Positions 6,302 to 10,837 of a stretch of DNA of 10,837 nt are shown here, in pieces. This DNA is from CAZOVB01 sp964583095. GTDB taxonomy: Bacteria > Planctomycetota > Phycisphaerae > SM23-33. Below the pieces are notes generated by a model. It saw nothing but the letters and a program-made list of their open reading frames with translations, did no database searches and was not told the DNA's origin. Positions within the stretch are counted from its first letter, which is position 1. Every line of letters starts with the position of its first letter. The stretch is from positions 1-10,837 of the forward strand of contig CAZOVB010000099.1 of assembly GCA_964583095.1 (NCBI GenBank), in the 5' to 3' direction. A program made the translations under genes and the position numbers.

Positions 6302-7116
6302 GCGCGCTTGCGGTAGCCGGCCGGGCCCATCCCCGTCTCGCGGGCGAAGACGGTTGAGAAGTGGCTTCTTCCGGCAAAGCCGCACGATTCGGCGATCTGC
6401 TCGATGGTTGCATCCGTCTGGGCCAGCAGGTGGCGGGCCTGTTCGATCCGGCGATGCGTCAGGTAGGTCTGTGGGGCCTGGCCCAGCAGTTGCTTGAAGC
6501 GGCGGATGAACGCGTTGGTACTCATATGGGCCGCCCGGGCCAGTTCTTCATTGCTCTTGCGCAGCGACAGGTCTGCCAGTCCCACCGAGAGGGCCTGCTC
6601 GATTCTGTCATCCCCCGAGCGTTGAGGCCAGCGGCCCGCATCCAGCTTGCCCAGCAGGTGGAAGACCAGTTCCCCCAGGGCCAGCAGGCTCACCGGCTCG
6701 GCGGGTCGATTCGCCCACCGGCGAAGCCTCTCGATCAGGCTGCGGATCTGTTGGGTGACCTCGAAATCCAGAAGCCCGGGCTGGATGCTGTCATAGGGCT
6801 TGCCCAGTTGGAAGTGCACGAAGAAATGGCGGACGCGGTCGGCCTTGAGGCGACTGGTGTAGTGCGTTCGGGGAGGGATGAGCATGACCCGCTCCGGTGT
6901 CAGTTCATACAGGGCGCCCTCGCGCCGGATCTGCGCCCCGCTGCTGGGGTTCCAGTAGAGGCGCCAGTATTCCTGGCTGGGCCTTCGAAGCGTCCAATTG
7001 CGCAGGGTAATTTCCCGGCATCCGGCGCTTCGAAACTGGACCCATCCGCCCGAGAGAGGATGGTCCCGAAGACCCAGAGGGGTAGAATCCGACACAATAT
7101 GGTTATCTTTGGACAT
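6292..7116 (-). CDS. AraC-family transcriptional regulator
   Basis: The product is a 274-residue AraC/XylS-type regulator. The N-terminal part (about 25-160) has the look of a sugar-sensing cupin-like domain: it reads IRREGALYELTPERVMLIPP, then HYTSR, then RHFFVHFQL. The C-terminal part (about 170-272) holds two helix-turn-helix units. HTH1 is about 189-209 (NEELARAAHMSTNAFIRRFK). HTH2 is about 237-259 (TIEQIAESCGFAGRSHFSTVF), with the family hallmark G-F-x3-S-x-F and a final G-x2-P-x2-Y-R. The start ATG at 7116-7114 has AGGAAAGAG just upstream. The gene is divergent from a GH29 alpha-L-fucosidase across 91 bp, so it most likely activates that gene in response to fucose or a fucosylated sugar. 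Specificity is inferred from position only. Its end runs 10 bp into the convergent small membrane gene. Confidence 0.93.
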   Translation of the reverse strand: MSKDNHIVSDSTPLGLRDHPLSGGWVQFRSAGCREITLRNWTLRRPSQEYWRLYWNPSSGAQIRREGALYELTPERVMLIPPRTHYTSRLKADRVRHFFVHFQLGKPYDSIQPGLLDFEVTQQIRSLIERLRRWANRPAEPVSLLALGELVFHLLGKLDAGRWPQRSGDDRIEQALSVGLADLSLRKSNEELARAAHMSTNAFIRRFKQLLGQAPQTYLTHRRIEQARHLLAQTDATIEQIAESCGFAGRSHFSTVFARETGMGPAGYRKRAQP

Positions 7117-7142
7117 TGTCTCTTTCCTGAGATTCTGCCATG

Positions 7143-7191
7143 ATTGTACACGATTGCCCCCTGTTTGGGGCAGAGCCTATCCTCTTTGGCA
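7143..7191. promoter_or_regulatory. Divergent control region between AraC regulator and fucosidase, with candidate operators
   Basis: Minus strand: TACAAT (7148-7143, 5/6 to the -10 consensus) lies 26 nt before the regulator ATG, without a good -35. Plus strand: TTGCCC (7154-7159) and TATCCT (7178-7183), 18 nt apart, are a weak promoter pair for the fucosidase. An inverted repeat TGCCCC-N6-GGGGCA (7155-7172) lies between the two promoters. TTTGGGGCA (7164-7172) and TTTGGCA (7185-7191) start 21 bp apart in the same orientation, the spacing typical of AraC-type half-sites. Which of these, if any, binds the regulator is unknown. Confidence 0.35.
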
Positions 7192-7207
7192 AGTTAGGAA
7201 TCCGACC

Positions 7208-8536
7208 ATGAGCGATTCAACACAGGTCCCCCCTCTCGAAAAACGGGCCCAATGGTTCCACGAGGCGAAATTCGGCATGTTCGTGCACTGGGGCATCTAC
7301 TCGGTCCTGGGCAGGGGCGAACAGATCATGGTCCGCGACCTGATGCCGTTGGCCCAGTACGAGCCCCTGGCCCAGCAGTTCCATCCCGCCGACGACTGGG
7401 CCCGGCAACTGGCCATGACCGCCCGCGACGCCGGGGCCAGGTACGTGGTCCTCACCACCCGTCATCACGACGGCTATTGCCTCTGGAATACCGCAACGCA
7501 TGACTTCAACGCGGCCAAGACAGGACCCGGTCGCGACCTGGTGGCCGAGTATGTCCAGGCCATGCGAGAGTTCGACCTGAAGATCGGCTTCTATTATTCC
7601 GTACACTCCTGGAGGTGGCCGGGCTTCTGGGACCCCCAGGGACATCCGGAGGATCTGCCGGCCATGGTGGAGGAGTACCACCAGCAGGTCCGCGAGCTGA
7701 TGAGCAACTACGGCCCGGTGGATGTTCTCTGGTACGATTGCCCCATTGTGCCCGGCTCCAGGCCGCCGGGAGGCTATACCCGTGAAGGTCAACCCAGCGA
7801 CCAGAGCCCGGCCGAGTTCTATCGCTCCGCCGAGATCAACGCAGAGCTCCGCAGGCTCCAGCCTCACATCCTCATCAACAACCGCAGCGGAACTCCGGAG
7901 GATTTCGGCACACCGGAGCAGCACATCAGGCCCGAGGAAGCCGGCAGGCCCTGGGAGACCTGCATGACCGTAAATAACGCACCAGGCTGGGGCTATATCA
8001 AGCACTCGATGGCCAACAAGTCCGCCGGCGAGGTCCTGTTCAACCTGGTCAACGCCGTGCGTCGAGGCGGGAACTTCCTGCTGAACATCGGCCCCGACGG
8101 CCGAGGCTACGTGGATGAGCGGGAGGGCGCGGTTTTCCGGCAGATAGGCCGATGGCTGGACCGCCACGGCGAGGCGATCTACGCGACGGAGCCCAATCGG
8201 ATCTACCAGCCGCCCTCGGGGGGACAGGGGCACTGCTTCCACTACGGCATGTTCACGGCCCGGGGCAGAACCGCTTATCTGACGCTGTTCTACTACCCCG
8301 GAGACGGTCTGGTCCTGGCCGGAATCGGGGGCAAGATCCTCTCGGCCGAGCTGCTGACCACCGGGGCCAAGCTCCAGGCAGAACCGATTTCCAACGCGCG
8401 CTGGAAGATTACCGGCCTGCCCGAGAATCCCCCCGATCCGCTGGCGCCGGTGGTGAAGCTGGAGTTTCAGGAGCCCCCCTGCGGCCTGACCTCCCATGAC
8501 GCCTCCTGGCTGGAGGGCAGCTACAGGCCGAGATAG
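7208..8536 (+). CDS. Alpha-L-fucosidase, glycoside hydrolase family 29
   Basis: The predicted enzyme releases alpha-linked L-fucose by a retaining mechanism. It has 442 residues; ATG 7208 has AGGA 8 nt upstream. The sequence shows the GH29 (beta/alpha)8 catalytic domain: RAQWFHEAKFGMFVHWGIYS with His27-Trp28-Gly29, TTRHHDGYCLW with His86-His87-Asp88, IGFYYS, and VDVLWYDCP where Asp177 is the likely nucleophile. After these comes PWETCMTVNNAPGWGY; Glu250 there is a candidate acid/base, though that residue varies in the family. NFLLNIGPDGRG marks the end of the barrel, and the last ~100 residues would form the C-terminal beta domain. No signal peptide is present: the N-terminus is polar and the first motif begins by residue 13. 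It therefore probably acts in the cytoplasm on imported oligosaccharides. No transporter or fucose-catabolic gene is in the window. The divergent AraC gene is the probable regulator. Confidence 0.93.
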   Translation: MSDSTQVPPLEKRAQWFHEAKFGMFVHWGIYSVLGRGEQIMVRDLMPLAQYEPLAQQFHPADDWARQLAMTARDAGARYVVLTTRHHDGYCLWNTATHDFNAAKTGPGRDLVAEYVQAMREFDLKIGFYYSVHSWRWPGFWDPQGHPEDLPAMVEEYHQQVRELMSNYGPVDVLWYDCPIVPGSRPPGGYTREGQPSDQSPAEFYRSAEINAELRRLQPHILINNRSGTPEDFGTPEQHIRPEEAGRPWETCMTVNNAPGWGYIKHSMANKSAGEVLFNLVNAVRRGGNFLLNIGPDGRGYVDEREGAVFRQIGRWLDRHGEAIYATEPNRIYQPPSGGQGHCFHYGMFTARGRTAYLTLFYYPGDGLVLAGIGGKILSAELLTTGAKLQAEPISNARWKITGLPENPPDPLAPVVKLEFQEPPCGLTSHDASWLEGSYRPR

Positions 8537-8640
8537 CGTGGCCTATGTCAACGCATGGGCGCATACACTAGGCCCCGTGCGAAGCAATATCACACGAGGC
8601 CCGGTTCTCCCCATACAGGACTGTCAAACAGGCGGCTGGG
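8537..8640. other. Intergenic region between convergent genes with two overlapping hairpins
   Basis: Hairpin A on the + strand: GGCCTATGT (8540-8548) pairs with ACA-C-TAGGCC (8565-8574) with one bulged C, starting 3 nt after the fucosidase stop. Hairpin B: 8570-8581 with 8591-8602. As - strand RNA this is a 12-bp stem with three G-U pairs and no mismatch; as + strand RNA the same positions become mismatches. A and B share 8570-8574, so only one can form at a time in a given RNA. Neither has a T-run, so neither is a classical terminator. Confidence 0.4.
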
Positions 8641-8814
8641 CTACTTGTTAGCCACCTGCTGTTTCTTTTCACCGTGGCTGGCGGAGGTCAGGCGGGACCA
8701 GAGCATGTTGACTTCGGAGGTGATCTGGCTTCGTTCGTCCTCGGTCAATCCCGACTGCATTCCGCGTTGGAGCAGCTCCGATACTCGTTTGCGAATGACA
8801 TCCAGTTCGTCCAT
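8641..8814 (-). CDS. Small unrecognised protein (57 aa), tentative
   Basis: The frame from ATG (8814-8812) to TAG (8643-8641) encodes MDELDVIRKRVSELLQRGMQ, then a Gly-Leu-Thr turn and an acidic helix (EDERSQITSEVNMLWSRLTS), and ends in a Lys/Gln-rich tail (GEKKQQVANK). It has the heptad-like pattern and charge of a soluble helical hairpin. No membrane segment, Cys or known motif is visible. The ribosome binding site is weak (AAAGGG, about 13 nt from ATG). The frame stays open for about 36 codons upstream of the ATG with no ATG, GTG or TTG, so the true start may differ. It lies 220 nt downstream of trpA on the same strand and ends near the convergent fucosidase. I do not recognise its family. 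It could be a real small gene or a chance ORF in GC-rich DNA. Confidence 0.45.
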   Translation of the reverse strand: MDELDVIRKRVSELLQRGMQSGLTEDERSQITSEVNMLWSRLTSASHGEKKQQVANK

Positions 8815-9034
8815 GGCGTAGCCAACCCTTTCTCGGTCTTGCTTTTGGTTCTCCCCCAGCCAATCTCGCCAGGGCTTGTGAGTCTGATTTGTTCGAACTG
8901 CTTTCCTGATTGCCTATCGGAACATAATCCGAAAAATTCCAGCATTTTCAGAATGGCCACCCCTTTTTTTGGGCTTTTCGGAAGAAAACAGCGCGCACAG
9001 ATTCCCCTTTGGGCCTGTATCTACGGTGTTTGCC
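8815..9034 (-). other. Non-coding gap downstream of trpA with alternative stems and an A7/T7 tract
   Basis: No supported gene lies here, and the DNA is more AT-rich than its surroundings. TCCGAAAA (8928-8935) can pair either with TTTTCGGA (8975-8982, 8 bp) or with TCGGA (8917-8921, 5 bp, 6-nt loop), so the two structures exclude each other. A run of seven T (8964-8970) lies between CCC and GGG. On the - strand no hairpin is directly followed by a good T-run, so no clear trp terminator is seen. The region could be the 3' end of the trp transcript, the leader of the small gene, or both. Confidence 0.3.
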
Positions 9035-9877
9035 TTAGTTCCGGACGGCTGCGGAGTCGTCCCGGGTCCCCGAGAGCAATTCCTGGACAAAATCCCCGAC
9101 CTGCTCCACCAGCTGCCCCCGGGGACGATCCTGAAGATCCGTAATCCGGTGCACAATGGCCGAGCCGACAATCGCCCCGTCTGCCGCTTTGCACACCGTG
9201 CGGACCAGGTCGGCATTGCTGATACCAAAGCCCACACAGACGGGCGTATCGGTGTGTTCACGAAGCTGCTTGACGGCCTGGATGGTGGTCTCGGGCAGTT
9301 GGGCGCGCTCTCCGGTAATGCCGGCTACCGAGATATAGTAGATGAACCCGCGGCTGTAGGAGGCGATACGCAGCTTCCGCTGCTCGGGGGTTGTCGGCGC
9401 GATGAGCATTACGTTGGCCAGGTTGTTCTCCTGGCAGAGATCGAGAAGGTTGTCGGCTTCTTCCAGGGAGAAATCAGGCAGGATCAGCCCATCGATTCCT
9501 GCCTCGGAGGCCTCTTTGAGGAACGTCCGGACCCCGTGGCGGTATACGATCGAGAAGGTCACCATGGCGATCAGGGCCATCCCGCCGCCGTTTCGGCGGT
9601 ATTCCGAGACCATCTCGAAGATCTGCTTGACCTTGAGCCCCTTCTCCAGGGCCTGGGTATAGGAGGCCTGAATCACCGGCCCGTCGGCGACCGGATCGGA
9701 AAAGGGGATGCCCAACTCGCAGACCTTCGCGCCGCGCTTCTCGAACTCCGCCAGAAGCTCCGACGTTGTTTCCAGGTCCGGATAGCCGGCCGTGATGAAC
9801 GGCAGCACCGTCTTTTGTCCGTGCTTCCGCAGGCCCTGCATGGTGGAAACCAGGCGATTGCTCTCCAACTTGCTCAC
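9035..9877 (-). CDS. trpA: Tryptophan synthase alpha subunit
   Basis: The product has 280 residues; the family norm is about 268. TrpA is a TIM barrel that cleaves indole-3-glycerol phosphate to indole and glyceraldehyde 3-phosphate, passing indole to TrpB through the complex tunnel. Both catalytic acids are present in CELGIPFSDPVADGP: Glu54 and Asp65, matching Salmonella Glu49 and Asp60. Also seen are PFITAGYPD near the start, the loop-6 region YYISVAGITGERAQLP, and phosphate-binding VGFGIS and GAIVGSAIV. It starts with GTG (9877-9875), supported by GGAG 7 nt upstream and by the GTGA overlap with the trpB stop, which implies coupled translation. It is the last recognised gene of the - strand trp operon. 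No residue appears lost. Confidence 0.96.
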   Translation of the reverse strand: MSKLESNRLVSTMQGLRKHGQKTVLPFITAGYPDLETTSELLAEFEKRGAKVCELGIPFSDPVADGPVIQASYTQALEKGLKVKQIFEMVSEYRRNGGGMALIAMVTFSIVYRHGVRTFLKEASEAGIDGLILPDFSLEEADNLLDLCQENNLANVMLIAPTTPEQRKLRIASYSRGFIYYISVAGITGERAQLPETTIQAVKQLREHTDTPVCVGFGISNADLVRTVCKAADGAIVGSAIVHRITDLQDRPRGQLVEQVGDFVQELLSGTRDDSAAVRN

Positions 9878-10837
9878 AGGACGTCTCCACGCTTTTCGAG
9901 GATCGAGGCGATTTCGTTGCAGTCCTTGTCTCCGCGCCCCGAGAGATTGATCAGGAGGATCTGGTCGGAGGACATCTTTGCCGCCAGTTTCAAAGCCTCT
10001 GCCACCGCATGCGAAGATTCCAGGGCGGGGATGATCCCCTCGGCCCGGGAGAGGGTTACGCAGGCGTCCAGGGCTTCGTTGTCCGAGCAACTGACGTACC
10101 GGACCCGTTTGTTGTCGCGCCACATGGCGTGTTCCGGTCCCACGCCGGGATAGTCCAGCCCGGCCGAGACGCTGTGAACCGGCGCGGTCTGACCGTCTTC
10201 ATCCTGGAGCACGTAGGTCAGGCTGCCGTGAAGCACCCCGGGAATGCCCGCTACGAGGGTGGCGGCATGATCCCCATAGTTCATGCTCCTGCCGCCGGCT
10301 TCGACGCCGACCATCTCCACCGGGTCGGCGATCATCGGGTAGAAGATACCTGCCGCGTTGGACCCGCCCCCCACGCAGGCGACCACGCAGTCGGGCAGTC
10401 GCCCCTCGGCCTGGAGCATCTGCCGGCGGGCTTCGATCCCGATGCACTCCTGGAACTCCCGGACGATGATCGGGAACGGATGAGGACCGCCCACCGTGCC
10501 CAGTACGTAGTGGGTATGTTCGACCGAGCCCATCCAGTCGCGCATCGCCTCGTTGAGGGCATCCTTGAGCGTCCGCTGGCCGGAGTCGACCGGAACCACC
10601 CGCGTGCCCAGAAGCTTCATCCGGAAGACATTCAGCGCCTGGCGCCGGATGTCCTCCGAGCCCATGTAGACGTCGCATTCGAGCCCGAAGACGGCCGCTG
10701 CCGTGGCCGTCGCCACCCCGTGCTGGCCGGCTCCGGTTTCCGCGATCAGCCGTTTCTTGCCCATGCGAAGGGCCAGCAGGGCCTGACCCAGGGTGTTGTT
10801 GATCTTATGGGCGCCGGTGTGGTTCATGTCCTCGCGC
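9874..10837 (-). CDS. trpB: Tryptophan synthase beta subunit, N-terminus cut by window edge
   Basis: TrpB is the PLP enzyme that condenses indole with serine to form tryptophan. About 320 residues are visible, running to the right edge; roughly 80 N-terminal residues lie outside. The visible part opens with REDMNHTGAHKINN, whose Lys (codon 10806-10804) is the PLP lysine, equivalent to Salmonella Lys87. Then come LIAETGAGQHGVA with the catalytic Glu (Salmonella Glu109 equivalent), GPHPFPIIVREFQ, the PLP phosphate loop GGGSNAAG, and the ending SGRGDKD. These are features of the TrpB1 type that works with TrpA, not the stand-alone TrpB2 type. It is followed directly by trpA with a 4-nt overlap. 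Upstream trp genes, if linked, lie beyond the window. Confidence 0.97.
   Translation of the reverse strand, partial: REDMNHTGAHKINNTLGQALLALRMGKKRLIAETGAGQHGVATATAAAVFGLECDVYMGSEDIRRQALNVFRMKLLGTRVVPVDSGQRTLKDALNEAMRDWMGSVEHTHYVLGTVGGPHPFPIIVREFQECIGIEARRQMLQAEGRLPDCVVACVGGGSNAAGIFYPMIADPVEMVGVEAGGRSMNYGDHAATLVAGIPGVLHGSLTYVLQDEDGQTAPVHSVSAGLDYPGVGPEHAMWRDNKRVRYVSCSDNEALDACVTLSRAEGIIPALESSHAVAEALKLAAKMSSDQILLINLSGRGDKDCNEIASILEKRGDVL

Noticed and set aside
6361..7143. 260-codon + strand frame opposite the AraC gene
   Set aside because: The - strand carries a full AraC-type double HTH, and the + frame encodes no known motif.
8917..8936. TCGGA-TCCGA hairpin as a trp terminator
   Set aside because: On the - strand the T-run lies before the stem, not after it, so it does not fit an intrinsic terminator for trpA.
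8674..9144. 156-codon + strand frame over the intergenic region and the end of trpA
   Set aside because: It has no start signal, runs through the T7 tract and into trpA, and its composition changes sharply along its length.
8969..10153. 394-codon + strand frame opposite trpA and trpB
   Set aside because: It is antisense to two unmistakable Trp synthase genes.

Overview
The window looks like high-GC chromosomal DNA from a planctomycete, most plausibly class Phycisphaerae. The clues are tandem single-gene pseudopilins of the large 'GFTLIELLVVIAIIAIL' type with a C-terminal H-x10-(D/N)G-like signature, a phoH / 7TM-HD gene pair, and a GH29 fucosidase with its own AraC regulator. This placement is an inference from gene style. 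No rRNA or marker gene is present, and no tRNA, CRISPR array, transposase or phage gene was seen.

Layout. (1) Positions 1-2313 hold two paralogous prepilin-like genes in tandem on the + strand. The first lacks only about three codons at the left edge. Each ends in a clear intrinsic-terminator-like hairpin, so each is probably transcribed alone. The paralogues differ at many synonymous sites but share a 146-bp stretch with no mismatch, which suggests recent gene conversion. (2) Positions 2536-6301 are a tight + strand operon: phoH (PhoH/YbeZ-type ATPase, probable TTG start), pgpH (7TM-HD cyclic-di-AMP phosphodiesterase family) and a 62-residue two-helix membrane protein. The last gene sits where many bacteria carry ybeY. 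(3) Positions 6292-8536 are a divergent pair: an AraC-family regulator (-) and a cytoplasmic GH29 alpha-L-fucosidase (+). They share a 91-bp control region containing an inverted repeat and 21-bp-spaced direct repeats. (4) Positions 8537-9034 are mostly non-coding with several hairpins, plus one small unrecognised - strand ORF of 57 codons. (5) Positions 9035-10837 are the end of a - strand tryptophan operon: trpB (cut by the right edge) and trpA, joined by a GTGA stop-start overlap.

How the parts relate. The modules appear independent: surface or secretion pseudopilins, an RNA/cyclic-dinucleotide housekeeping operon, a fucose-glycan module and Trp biosynthesis. No clearly new multi-gene system is visible. 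The points most worth a second look are the conversion tract between the pseudopilins, the glycine-zipper mini-membrane protein in the ybeY position, the fucosidase/AraC control region, and the structured intergenic DNA around the 57-residue ORF.
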